DNA of 54,703 nt from an uncultured Oscillospiraceae bacterium. Its GTDB lineage: Bacteria > Bacillota > Clostridia > Oscillospirales > Oscillospiraceae. Shown piece by piece: positions 1 to 7,343 of the stretch; position 1 is the first letter of the stretch; every line of letters starts with the position of its first letter. The stretch spans positions 1-54,703 of the forward strand of contig CALWXF010000013.1 of the NCBI GenBank assembly GCA_944385445.1, in the 5' to 3' direction. The notes under the pieces are model-generated. The model did no database searches, was not told where the DNA came from, and worked only from the letters and a program-made list of their open reading frames with translations. Made by a program: the position numbers and the translations under genes.

Positions 1-311
1 CGCACCGGGGCCAGGGTGATGTTCTTGCGGATGGTCATGTTGGGGAACAGGTTGAAGTGCTGGAACACCATGCCCATGTGCTGCCGCACATGGTCGATGT
101 CGCTCTTGGGGTCGGTGATGTCAGTGCCGTCAAAGGTGATGGTACCGGCGGAAGGGGTCTCCAACAGGTTCAGGCAGCGCAGGAAGGTGGACTTGCCCGA
201 GCCGGAGGGGCCCAGAACCACCACTTTTTCACCGGGATAGATGTGCTGGTTCAAATTGTCCAGCACCAGGTGGTTGCCAAAGGATTTGGATAAGTTTTTA
301 ACGTCGATCAC
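1..311 (-). CDS. Polar amino-acid ABC transporter, ATP-binding subunit (partial, C-terminus outside window)
   Basis: About 103 N-terminal residues of an ABC ATPase of the GlnQ/HisP kind, which powers amino-acid import at the inner face of the membrane. The start is a GTG at 311 preceded by GGAGG about 10 nt upstream. Translation gives VIDVKNLSKSFG, then the Walker A motif GPSGSGKST and, further on, the Q-loop region MVFQHFNLFPN that is typical of polar amino-acid transporters. The start overlaps the stop of the permease gene by 14 nt, so the two are translationally coupled. Order in the operon is receptor, permease, ATPase. The signature motif and Walker B lie beyond position 1 and are not visible. 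Confidence 0.93.
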   Translation of the reverse strand, partial: MIDVKNLSKSFGNHLVLDNLNQHIYPGEKVVVLGPSGSGKSTFLRCLNLLETPSAGTITFDGTDITDPKSDIDHVRQHMGMVFQHFNLFPNMTIRKNITLAPV

Positions 312-1065
312 TTTGACGCAGCCTCCTTTCCAGTTTGCCCTGGAGCCAGGTGAAGATGAGCACCATGATGAGGTACATCACAGCGGCAATGAGCAGGGGA
401 TACATGGCCTCATAGGTCTTGCTGCTGATGGCCTGGGCAAAGTAGATGATCTCTTTGCCGGAGATCACCGAAATGAGGGAGGTATCCTTGAGCAGCACGA
501 TAAACTCATTGCCCAGGGCGGGGAGAATGGCCTTAAATGCCTGGGGGATGACAATAAAGCGCATGGTGTCCAGATAGCCCAGGCCCAGAGAACGGCCTGC
601 CTCCATCTGGCCCGGGTCCAAGCTCATCAGACCACCCCGGATGATTTCCGCCACATAGGCGCCCGAGTTGATGCCCAGGGTCAGAGCGCCCACCATGGTG
701 AGGTCACGGCTGGTGGCGAAGATCACCAGACCCATAATCATCAGCTGCACCAGCATGGGGGTGCCGCGAATCACGGTGACATATATCCGGCAGATGACGT
801 TGACCACGCCCAACAGGGGATTGCGGTGACCGGGTCGCTGCTGGTCGTGGGCGGTGCGGATGGTGGCCACCAGAAGGCCCAGAAACACACCGATGCACAG
901 GGCGATGACGGTGAGCTGGATGGTCATGCCCAGGCCCTTGAAATACTGCATCCACCGGTCTTCCATAAACCATGCCCGGTAAAATTTCAGGAAAGCGTCC
1001 TGAAAGAAACCAAGGTCTGCTTTGGGGATGTTGACCCAAGTCTCGTACAACTGGTCAATTCCCAT
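298..1065 (-). CDS. Polar amino-acid ABC transporter permease (HisM/GlnP family)
   Basis: 255 residues. An N-terminal amphipathic part is followed by membrane segments starting at about residue 45 (GMTIQLTVIALCIGVFLGLL), and by further segments around 90-115, 120-140 and 205-235. The EAA loop that contacts the ATPase is visible as EAGRSLGLGYLDTMRFIVIP (about residues 157-176), including the G and the IVIPQA tail usual in this family. RBS GAGGAG lies just before the ATG. Transporters of this type move histidine, glutamine, arginine, lysine or cystine. The ARG-box-like site upstream of the receptor gene hints at arginine or another basic amino acid, but that is inference. Confidence 0.93.
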   Translation of the reverse strand: MGIDQLYETWVNIPKADLGFFQDAFLKFYRAWFMEDRWMQYFKGLGMTIQLTVIALCIGVFLGLLVATIRTAHDQQRPGHRNPLLGVVNVICRIYVTVIRGTPMLVQLMIMGLVIFATSRDLTMVGALTLGINSGAYVAEIIRGGLMSLDPGQMEAGRSLGLGYLDTMRFIVIPQAFKAILPALGNEFIVLLKDTSLISVISGKEIIYFAQAISSKTYEAMYPLLIAAVMYLIMVLIFTWLQGKLERRLRQSDRR

Positions 1066-1103
1066 ACGATCACTCCTCTACCTTTATTTCTCTCAAATGT
1101 GGG

Positions 1104-1131
1104 AAAAGGGGCGGTGGGAACCGCCCCTTTT
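1104..1131 (-). terminator. Intercistronic hairpin between receptor and permease genes
   Basis: A perfect 12-bp stem (AAAAGGGGCGGT / ACCGCCCCTTTT) with a 4-nt loop follows the receptor stop codon at 1145 and precedes the permease start at 1065. It ends in a short T run on the minus strand. Such hairpins in amino-acid importer operons usually act as partial terminators or 3'-end stabilisers, so the receptor is made in excess over the membrane subunits. Confidence 0.75.
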
Positions 1132-1144
1132 GGCCTTTGATGGT

Positions 1145-1969
1145 TTAGTCAGCCTTGATGTGGCTGTTGATGATGGAGTCCACAGTGCCGTCGGCAATCA
1201 GCTCGTCCAGAGCCTTTTGGATGGCCTCCTGGAGCTGGGTGTTGCCCTCGGCTACAGCAATGCAGTAGTCCTCGGTGACCCACTCGCCGGGGAGGATGGT
1301 CAGACCCTCGTTGGCGGCCACAAACTCCTTGGCGGGGGCCTCGTCAATGATCACGGCGTCCACCTGTCCATTCACCAGAGCCTGCACGGCAGTAGCACCG
1401 CTGTCAAAGGCCTTTACAGCGTCCTCGCCATAGCCGCCGTTCTCGGGGGTGTCAGAGGCATAGATGTAGCCGGTGGTGCCACGCTGGGTGCCGATGAGCT
1501 TGCCGTCGCCCAGGTTATCCAGGGTCACGTCGGAGCCCTCCTTGATGATGACCACCTGCACGCCGGTGGCGTACTTGGAGGTGAAGTCCATGGTCTCATC
1601 CCGCTCCTCGCTGTAGCTCAGACCGGCCAGCACCATGTCGGAACGGCCATTCTGCACCGCCATGAGAGCGGAGTCAAAGTCCATGTCGTCAATGACCAGC
1701 TCCAGGTCCAGCTTCTCAGCAATAGCCCAGGCGAGCTCCACGTCGATGCCCTCAAAACCGGTGCCCTCATAGCCCTGTCCGTCAGCCACGGACTCATAGG
1801 GGGGGAACTGGGCGTTGGTGGACATGATGAGCTTGCCGCTCTCCGCAGTCTTCAGGCCAGAGTCGTCGCCCTCCTGCTTGCTGCTGCTGTTACCGCAGGC
1901 GGCCAGAGAGGCCACCATGCCAATGGCCATAGCCATGGCTGCAATCTTCTTCCAAACTTTCATATTCAT
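1145..1969 (-). CDS. Extracellular amino-acid-binding lipoprotein of ABC importer (SBP_bac_3)
   Basis: About 274 residues. The N-terminus is MNMKVWKKIAAMAMAIG and reaches the lipobox LAAC at about residue 31, so the mature protein is lipid-anchored at a cysteine. A Ser/Gly/Asp linker follows. The mature part has the family-3 solute-binding pattern: LIMSTNAQFPPYE, then GFEGIDVELAWAIAEKL, SDMVLAGLSYSEERDE, and GTQRGTTGYIYA for the second lobe. ATG at 1969 or 1963 both lie below GAGGAG (spacing 4 or 10 nt); an upstream ATG at 1987 has no ribosome site. It should capture a polar amino acid and deliver it to the permease encoded next. Confidence 0.92.
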   Translation of the reverse strand: MNMKVWKKIAAMAMAIGMVASLAACGNSSSKQEGDDSGLKTAESGKLIMSTNAQFPPYESVADGQGYEGTGFEGIDVELAWAIAEKLDLELVIDDMDFDSALMAVQNGRSDMVLAGLSYSEERDETMDFTSKYATGVQVVIIKEGSDVTLDNLGDGKLIGTQRGTTGYIYASDTPENGGYGEDAVKAFDSGATAVQALVNGQVDAVIIDEAPAKEFVAANEGLTILPGEWVTEDYCIAVAEGNTQLQEAIQKALDELIADGTVDSIINSHIKAD

Positions 1970-2028
1970 CCGTCTCCTCAAATCCATTTCATGTTCTTGT
2001 CCCCCGCCCGGGGGAAGTAATTGCCATG

Positions 2029-2057
2029 ATTATACCCCTGGAATGAATATAATGCAA
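2029..2057 (-). promoter_or_regulatory. Sigma-A promoter of the amino-acid importer operon
   Basis: On the minus strand TTGCAT is followed after 17 bp by TATAAT, about 60 bp before the receptor start. The -35 is close to consensus and the -10 is perfect. The spacer contains ATATTCATTC, which resembles an ARG-box half-site. Confidence 0.8.
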
Positions 2058-2106
2058 GAGGAAACTGGGATATTCCTGTATTTTATTCAAATTGACCGGA
2101 TAGATA

Positions 2107-2132
2107 TGAATGTATATTCATTTTTATGCAAG
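2107..2132. promoter_or_regulatory. ARG-box-like operator (possible ArgR/AhrC site)
   Basis: The palindrome TGAATGTATATTCA (2107-2120) fits the TGAAT-N4-ATTCA core of ArgR boxes. A second half-site-like stretch, ATTTTTATGCAAG, abuts it. It lies about 50 bp upstream of the -35 of the amino-acid importer operon. The match is to the published consensus as I know it; no regulator gene is in the window. Confidence 0.45.
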
Positions 2133-2147
2133 TTTTCTGTATAACCC

Positions 2148-2969
2148 TCAGTCCAGAGCCAGTCCCAGGTAGCCCCGGCGGGTCTGCTGCCAGAGGGCGG
2201 GGGGCTCTTTGAGCCAGCGGATGGCCCCGAAGGGGACTCCTTCCGCCCGGCCTGCGGGGGTGCGCAGCTCGCCGGGGCCCTGGCACAGGTGGGCGACCCG
2301 GCGGCCCCCCTCCGCCTCGTCTCCGGGCAGGCATAAAAGCTCCTTGACGATGCGGAACTTCCCCCAGTCCTCCACCACGGCGCAGCCGGGGCCATGGGTC
2401 AGCTCCAGGCGGTAGAGCGCCCCGTGGAGCTGGCCCTCAAAGGCCACCTGGCCGGGGGTGTGGACGATGTGGGGGATGCTCCCCAGCAGCTCCTCCCGCA
2501 GGGAGACATACTCCTGGGGGGTAATCTCTTGCCATGGCCCCTCCTGGGGAGCGGGGAGGGGAGTGCGCAGGTGGTAAAAGGCAGGCTCAAAGCCGTTTTT
2601 GCCGAAAAACTGAAACAGCGAGGGGGCGGCGGGGACGGTGCACACAAAGTCCATCCCCTGGTCGGCCGTCCACTGGGCGGCGGCGTCCATGAGTTGGGCG
2701 GCGTACCCCTTGCCCCGGCTGTGGGGGTTGGTGGCCAGGGCGTACAGATAGGTGCCCGGACAGGGGGCGGCGGCGGGACAGGCCAGAGATACGGGGGTGA
2801 GCACCAACATGCTCTCCACCTGTCCATTCTCCACCAGCACCAGGGGGCCCTGGGGGGCGCACAGGTCATAGAAGGCCTCCTGGGCCTGGGGCTCGTCCCC
2901 AAATACGGTGCGCCACAGCTGGTGGGTCTGTTCCCGCTCCTGGGGCCGGGCGTGTCTGCACTCAGCCAT
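2148..2969 (-). CDS. GNAT family N-acetyltransferase
   Basis: 273 residues starting MAECRHARPQEREQ. The acetyl-CoA-binding motif A is clear at about residues 75-95: YLYALATNPHSRGKGYAAQL, with the R/Q-x-x-G-x-G/A pyrophosphate loop. After it FFGKNGFEPAFYHLR gives the usual C-terminal motif B. The C-terminal half (about 150-273) is longer than a minimal GNAT and may be a second, degenerate GNAT-like or SCP2-like domain. The start overlaps the stop of the DUF2156 gene by 8 nt, so the two are probably one operon and may act on the same class of substrate. The substrate cannot be read from sequence. Confidence 0.8.
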   Translation of the reverse strand: MAECRHARPQEREQTHQLWRTVFGDEPQAQEAFYDLCAPQGPLVLVENGQVESMLVLTPVSLACPAAAPCPGTYLYALATNPHSRGKGYAAQLMDAAAQWTADQGMDFVCTVPAAPSLFQFFGKNGFEPAFYHLRTPLPAPQEGPWQEITPQEYVSLREELLGSIPHIVHTPGQVAFEGQLHGALYRLELTHGPGCAVVEDWGKFRIVKELLCLPGDEAEGGRRVAHLCQGPGELRTPAGRAEGVPFGAIRWLKEPPALWQQTRRGYLGLALD

Positions 2970-3879
2970 GGCTTGCCTCCCGCACGGTGTACTTCTCCAG
3001 GAGCAGCTCGGGGTAGTAGGACAGCTTGGCACGGCGCAGCCCTTCCAGGCCTAAGTCGTCTTCCCGGTTGAGCCACTTCACCTGAGGGTGGCGCTCCCGC
3101 ACCATCCGGGCCATCTCCCGGGCAATGGTGGGGTAGGAGCCCTGGATGTCGGCAAAGGCCTTTTCAAAGTGGACGTTGAAGCACTCGGGGGTGGTGAGGC
3201 TGCCCAGGGAGAAGGCCACGGGGCGGCCTCCGGCGGTGATGACCCCGCCCTCCATCTCCAGAGCGTCCATCTGGTACAGGGCCTCGATGATGGCCACCGT
3301 CTCGGCGCTGAGGCTCTTGTCCTCCCCCGCATCCTTGAGGTTGGCCCACTCCTTTTCCATCTCCAGACACAGGTGCATGTTGTCCTTGGTGATGGGGTGG
3401 AACATCCAGTCCGGGTTGTTGTCGTCAAAGCGGCGGATGTGGTTGCGCTTCTGGTGCAGCTTCTTGCCGGGCAGGTCCGCCATCTTGTTGATGTCATACA
3501 GGTAGTCGAAGCTGTCCCGGTCCTCCTCAAAGGTGAAGCGGCCGGGGAACTCCGCCTCCAGCTGCTCTTTTTGGTCGGGGGTGACGCACACCATCACCAG
3601 GGATACCCCCAGGGATTTGGCGTTGTCCTCCATCACCTCCAGGGCAGGGGCCAGAGGGCCTGTCCCAGGGGGGAAGAGGAAGCTCTCACCCAGGCCGCCC
3701 AGCAGGCGCACCACCACCCGGTCCCCCACCCGGCAATACTGCTGGGGATAGGCGCCGCTCCACAGATACATGCTGTTGAAGTTGTACTGACAGCCCATGC
3801 TGCCGGTGTTCTGAAACAGAGGGGCCGCCCACTGGCGGTCCTCCAGTTTCGGTGCCACAAATTTACACTCGCAACTCAT
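2962..3879 (-). CDS. DUF2156 domain protein (LPG-synthase C-terminal-like, GNAT fold)
   Basis: 305 residues with no membrane segment. The sequence carries features of DUF2156, the domain that forms the tRNA-dependent aminoacyl-transfer half of MprF-type lipid synthases: YLYDINKMADLPGKKLHQKRNHIRRF (about residues 137-162), then the late INREDDLGLEGLRRAKLSYYP-like block (WLNREDDLGLEGL, about 271-283). Free-standing versions occur in many Clostridia; their substrate is unknown to me. GAGGT precedes the ATG and a good sigma-A promoter lies 54 bp upstream. It overlaps the downstream acetyltransferase gene. Confidence 0.82.
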   Translation of the reverse strand: MSCECKFVAPKLEDRQWAAPLFQNTGSMGCQYNFNSMYLWSGAYPQQYCRVGDRVVVRLLGGLGESFLFPPGTGPLAPALEVMEDNAKSLGVSLVMVCVTPDQKEQLEAEFPGRFTFEEDRDSFDYLYDINKMADLPGKKLHQKRNHIRRFDDNNPDWMFHPITKDNMHLCLEMEKEWANLKDAGEDKSLSAETVAIIEALYQMDALEMEGGVITAGGRPVAFSLGSLTTPECFNVHFEKAFADIQGSYPTIAREMARMVRERHPQVKWLNREDDLGLEGLRRAKLSYYPELLLEKYTVREASHG

Positions 3880-3932
3880 ACAAAAATTACCTCGTTTGTC
3901 CGCTTTCCTGCGGAGATTTTAACTTATTTTAT

Positions 3933-3961
3933 ATCATAGCATATTTCTAGGAAAAACGCAA
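3933..3961 (-). promoter_or_regulatory. Sigma-A promoter of the DUF2156-GNAT operon
   Basis: Minus-strand TTGCGT (3956-3961), 17-bp spacer, TATGAT (3933-3938). The -35 overlaps the T-rich 3' end of the candidate SRP RNA, so that gene and this operon are packed end to promoter. Confidence 0.75.
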
Positions 3962-4021
3962 CCCTGCTGTGCTGCTTCCTTCCCAACGGTGCAGCCCGTC
4001 CGGGTCGGTCCAGGCCGAATG
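3955..4021 (-). ncRNA. ffs: Candidate small SRP (4.5S-like) RNA
   Basis: The minus strand contains GGAAGGAAGCAGC (3974-3986), a 13-nt exact match to the nearly universal core of bacterial signal recognition particle RNA that binds the Ffh M domain. It is followed by ACAGCAGGGUUGCG and a T run. CGACCC upstream can pair with GGGUUG downstream to close the hairpin. The bases on the 5' side of the loop (ACCGUUG) differ from the usual CAGGUCC, so the apical fold is not textbook. The 5' boundary is uncertain because a repeat begins near 4017. Confidence 0.5.
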
Positions 4022-4838
4022 CCTCCCTTGTGTAAAGGGAGGTGGCCCGGCATGATGGGGCCCCCGCCAAAGCCCAGCGCAAGCGGGTTTGGTGGGGAGA
4101 GGAGGTGCGACGGCGTGAGCGAGACTTGCCCCGTCTCTCAGGGGCAAGGCGAGGGATACACAGTCCGCACCGACGAGTCGGAGGGATTGTTCTTCTCCGA
4201 TTTCTCAGGCGCAGACCAGCGCCCCCGGTGGGGACGCTCCGCTGGGGTGACTTTCTGCCGCCAGAAAGTCACCAAAGACCGCCAAAGGCGGGGCCTTCCC
4301 CCGCCTTGTGGAATCCACCCCGCCGGTACTGGTCGGAGCGTGCACCTTTCTCTGTTCGGCCCTTGGCCCGTTTGGGTCACATGGATGAAATGGAAATTCC
4401 ATTGCATGTGCCTGCTTCTATGAAACATTGTGCTTCTACCCCCAGGGCCTTATCCTGGTGCAACGCTGTTCCCAGCTAACGGGAGCATGGCTTCCGGCGG
4501 CGGGAACACCGCTTCTCCAGGGTAGGCCCGGACATGGAAACCGCCTGGTGATAGGGCCAGCTGCCCAGGATGCCTGGTATGGTGGCAGTAACAGGAACCA
4601 CAGCAAGGGTCACGGGCCGAATTTAGACTTGACGCATGGACAGCCTCGTACCCCAGGGAGGTCCTTAGGGGGGAACGCCCTAAGCGGGTTTTGGTTCCTT
4701 TTGACCGGGCAAAAGGAACCCCCAGCGGGGAGCGTCCCCACCAGGCTGGCAAGCCTGAGCCCTGGGTGGTTAGACGGACAACCCCTCAGTCAGCCCTGCG
4801 GGCTGCCAGCTCCCCTTACACAGGGGAGCCTTTGGGGT
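4017..4838. repeat. Composite hairpin repeat, copy 1 (modules A-C-D-E-B)
   Basis: No gene is supported here. The stretch is one copy of a dispersed composite repeat. Reading left to right: module A (4022-4190, ends near GACGAGTCGGAGGGATTG), module C with the stem GGTGACTTTCTG / CAGAAAGTCACC (4246-4273), module D around 4440-4525 (GGCCTTATCCTGG and a GGCGGCGGGAAC block), module E (4628-4755) with the stem GGTTCCTTTT / AAAAGGAACC (4693-4720), and module B (about 4785-4834; CTTACACAGGGGAGCC). The same modules recur in six other intergenic regions of this window. Confidence 0.85.
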
Positions 4839-4846
4839 TGGAGCGC

Positions 4847-4879
4847 AAAAAAGCCGCCGCAGCCATACGCTGCGGCGGC
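4847..4879 (-). terminator. Rho-independent terminator of rny
   Basis: Minus-strand 11-bp perfect stem (GCCGCCGCAGC / GCTGCGGCGGC), 5-nt loop, followed by TTTTTT. It starts 14 nt after the rny stop codon. Confidence 0.92.
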
Positions 4880-4892
4880 AAATGGGTCCATA

Positions 4893-6449
4893 TTATTTTG
4901 CGTACTCGATGGCCTTGGTCTCCCGGATCAGGTTGACCTTGATCTGGCCGGGGTACTCCAGCTCGTCCTCGATCTTCTTGGCGATCTCCCGGGCGAGAAT
5001 GACCATGCGGTCCTCGGAGACTTCCTCGGGCTTGATCATCACCCGCACCTCACGTCCGGCCTGGATGGCGTAGGCCTTGTCCACTCCAGCGAAGGAGGAG
5101 GACAGCTCTTCCAGCTTCTCCAGACGCTTGATGTAGTACTCCACATTCTCTTTCCGGGCGCCGGGACGGGCGGCGGAGATGGCGTCGGCCGCCTGCACCA
5201 GGCAGGCCACGATGGTCTTGGCCTCCACGTCACCGTGGTGGGCCTCGATGGCGTGAATGACGGCCTCGCTCTCCCGGTACTTCCGGGCCAGCTCCACGCC
5301 GATCTGCACATGGGAGCCCTCCACCTCGTGGTCAATGGACTTGCCCAGGTCGTGGAGCAGTCCGGCCCGCTTGGCCTGGTTGACGTCGGCGCCGATCTCG
5401 GCAGCCAGCAGACCAGCCAGCAGAGCCACCTCGATGGAGTGGTTGAGCACGTTCTGGCCGTAGCTGGTGCGGTAGCGCTGGCGGCCCAGCAGCTTCACCA
5501 GCTCGGGGGACAGGCCGTGGACGTTGGTCTCGAACACGGCACGCTCGCCCTCGGCCTTGATGGTGGCGTCCACCTCTCGCTTGGCCTTCTCCACCATCTC
5601 CTCGATGCGAGTGGGGTGGATACGGCCGTCCAGAATCAGCTTCTCCAGGGCCAGCCGGGCAATCTCCCGGCGCACCGGGTCGAAGCAGGACACAGTGATG
5701 GCCTCGGGGGTGTCGTCGATGATGAGGTCCACCCCGGTCATGGTCTCCAGGGTACGGATGTTGCGGCCCTCACGGCCGATGATACGGCCCTTCATCTCGT
5801 CGTTGGGCAGGGGCACCACGGACACGGTGGCCTCCGCCACATGGTCAGCGGCGCAGCGCTGGATGGCCAGGGCGATCTGCTCCCGGGCGTAGGTGTCGGC
5901 CTCCTCCTTGAAGCGGGCCTGAATCTCCTTGATCTTCAGGGCCTCCTCGTGGGTGACCTCCTCCTCCAGCTGTTCAATGAGGTAGCGCTTGGCCTCCTCG
6001 CACGTCAGGCCGGAGATCTGCTCCAGCAGCTGGGTCTGACGCTCCTTGATGGTGTCCAGTTCCGCACGGTCCCGGTCCAGCTCGGCGCTGCGAGCGGCCA
6101 GCACGTCCTCCTTGCGCTCCAGGTTCTCCATCTTGCGGTCCAGATTCTCCTCTTTCTGGTTGACCCGGTTCTCCTGGCGCTGGAGCTCATTGCGGCGGTC
6201 CTTGACTTCCTGCTCAAACTCGTTGCGGGCCTTGAGGATCTCCTCTTTGGCCTCCACGGTAGCCTCACGCTTCTTGCTTTCCGCGCTCTTGATGGCCTCG
6301 TTGATGACACGACGGGCTTCCTCCTCCGCAGAGCCGATCTCACGCTCGGCCACGGCCTTGCGTCGGTGATAGCCCACAGCTGCGCCCACACCCCCGCCGA
6401 TGACCAGGGCGATGAGCGCCGCAATAACTGCAATGATAATTTCGTTCAT
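4893..6449 (-). CDS. rny: Ribonuclease Y
   Basis: 518 residues, the usual length. The N-terminal membrane anchor [20 protein letters not shown] is followed by a long charged coiled coil (about 30-200, rich in E/K/R/Q), a KH RNA-binding domain with the loop [13 protein letters not shown], and an HD phosphohydrolase domain with [12 protein letters not shown] supplying the metal-binding HD pair. It is the membrane-bound endonuclease that starts mRNA decay in many Firmicutes. Start ATG 6449 is preceded by AAGGAGG with a 9-nt gap. It is monocistronic: its own promoter lies about 240 nt upstream and a strong terminator follows. Confidence 0.97.
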   Translation of the reverse strand: MNEIIIAVIAALIALVIGGGVGAAVGYHRRKAVAEREIGSAEEEARRVINEAIKSAESKKREATVEAKEEILKARNEFEQEVKDRRNELQRQENRVNQKEENLDRKMENLERKEDVLAARSAELDRDRAELDTIKERQTQLLEQISGLTCEEAKRYLIEQLEEEVTHEEALKIKEIQARFKEEADTYAREQIALAIQRCAADHVAEATVSVVPLPNDEMKGRIIGREGRNIRTLETMTGVDLIIDDTPEAITVSCFDPVRREIARLALEKLILDGRIHPTRIEEMVEKAKREVDATIKAEGERAVFETNVHGLSPELVKLLGRQRYRTSYGQNVLNHSIEVALLAGLLAAEIGADVNQAKRAGLLHDLGKSIDHEVEGSHVQIGVELARKYRESEAVIHAIEAHHGDVEAKTIVACLVQAADAISAARPGARKENVEYYIKRLEKLEELSSSFAGVDKAYAIQAGREVRVMIKPEEVSEDRMVILAREIAKKIEDELEYPGQIKVNLIRETKAIEYAK

Positions 6450-6686
6450 GAATGTTCCCACACCTCCTTGATTGTTAGATTTTTTCGTACAAAAGCCAAA
6501 ATAAGACGCGATGCACCCACAGGGCACACCGCGATAATCGAAAAACCGCCCACCCAATTTGGGCGCAGTATTTGAGTGTCATATAGCTTGCCAACGTACA
6601 TATATGAAAGCACCCACATACAACAGGGTGCAGCAATTCCTCAAACAGGCGATGACTCGCCCGGTCTTCCAAAATTATCTCCTGTT

Positions 6687-6715
6687 ATTGTAAATGGAAC
6701 TGTGCAATCTGTCAA
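6687..6715 (-). promoter_or_regulatory. Sigma-A promoter of rny, giving a long 5' leader
   Basis: Minus-strand TTGACA, 17-bp spacer, TACAAT. Transcription from here would give a leader of about 230 nt before rny. The leader holds a GCACCC / GGGTGC stem and a CCCAA-A-TTGGG stem. This explains most of the 6450-6740 gap; I see no gene in it. Confidence 0.75.
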
Positions 6716-6747
6716 GAGGAATTCTGTCGCTTCCTGGTGGACACAGG

Positions 6748-6985
6748 ACAACCCCTCAGTCTGCCTGACGGCAGACAGCTCCCCTTACACAGGGGAGCCT
6801 TTGGAAATTGCCGAACCAAAAGCCTCCCTTGAGTCCCGGGAGGTGGCCCGGCGTAAGCCGGGTCGGAGGGATTGACTGCCACCATGTGTCCTGTTTTTGA
6901 CTGGCTTTGTTCGGTGGTCTGTCCCGTCAATCCCTCAGTCTGCCCTGCGGGCAGCCAGCTCCCTTTACACAAGGGAGCCTTTGGC
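6748..6985. repeat. Composite hairpin repeat, partial copy 2 (B, short A, B)
   Basis: Two B modules (6748-6805 and 6927-6984, each with CAGTCTGCC and a CTCCC(C/T)TTACACA(G/A)GGGAGCC stem) flank a shortened A module (about 6815-6873, ending GGGTCGGAGGGATTG). No coding region is supported. Confidence 0.75.
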
Positions 6986-7012
6986 TCGCCGGAGGGGAAC
7001 CATCGTGGACCC

Positions 7013-7101
7013 TTATTCCTCGTCCAACTTGAGTACTGCCATGAAAGCTTCGGAAGGCATCTGGACCGTACCCAAACTGCGCATCTTCTTCTTGCCTGCC
7101 C
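7013..7101 (-). pseudogene. Duplicated 3' end of lepA (about 29 codons)
   Basis: This stretch encodes the end of LepA again on the minus strand (…[23 protein letters not shown], stop TAA at 7013-7015). It is about 90% identical in DNA to the true lepA 3' end at 7254-7343, 243 bp away, and keeps the stop codon. There is no start or promoter of its own. It is a partial tandem duplication, with a six-hairpin array lying between the two copies. Confidence 0.85.
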
Positions 7102-7230
7102 CATGAAACCACGGTTTCATGGGGACCCCGGATTTCACTCCGGCAGGGGCAAGTGAATTGCCCCTGCCCCAAGGTTTTGCCACGGGCAAAACGCTTGTAC
7201 GGCGCACAGCGCCGCCCCACGGTGTGGGGC
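7099..7230. repeat. Array of six consecutive perfect hairpins beside lepA
   Basis: Within 132 bp six perfect inverted repeats sit end to end: CCCCATGAAACC/GGTTTCATGGGG (12 bp, 7099-7124), CCGGA/TCCGG (7128-7143), CAGGGGCAA/TTGCCCCTG (9 bp, 7144-7166), GTTTTGCC/GGCAAAAC (8 bp, 7174-7192), CGGCGC/GCGCCG (7200-7214), GCCCCAC/GTGGGGC (7 bp, 7214-7230). Loops are 2-6 nt. The stems are unrelated in sequence. No T tract follows, so they are not simple terminators. Confidence 0.85.
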
Positions 7231-7233
7231 CCC

Positions 7234-7343
7234 GGAAGGCAAAAAGAAAATGTCGTTATTCCTCGTCCAACTTGAGCACCGCCATGAAAGCTTCGGAAGG
7301 CATCTGGACCGTACCCAGGCTCCGCATTTTCTTTTTGCCTTCC
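7234..7343. repeat. 19-bp perfect inverted repeat around the lepA stop codon
   Basis: The 19 bases at 7234-7252 (GGAAGGCAAAAAGAAAATG) are the exact reverse complement of 7325-7343, which lie inside lepA. The 72 bases between hold the last codons and the stop of lepA. The lepA mRNA could fold its own 3' end into a long stem. Confidence 0.85.

Noticed and set aside
241-1140. Long open frame on the plus strand opposite the permease
   Set aside because: It is the antisense of a clear permease, rich in His/Gln/Gly as expected for reversed coding sequence, with no ribosome site.
4428-4752. Recurring frames inside the composite repeats as real proteins
   Set aside because: No ribosome sites, strong base-composition bias, and variation that follows hairpin pairing. 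Kept as a test item in the findings rather than annotated as genes.
4428-6575. 715-codon open frame opposite rny
   Set aside because: High-G+C shadow of the RNase Y gene; composition (Leu/Val/Gly/His rich) and lack of a start signal rule it out.
6475-6672. Small cysteine-rich frame upstream of rny
   Set aside because: Lies within the predicted rny leader, has no ribosome site and reads like random sequence.
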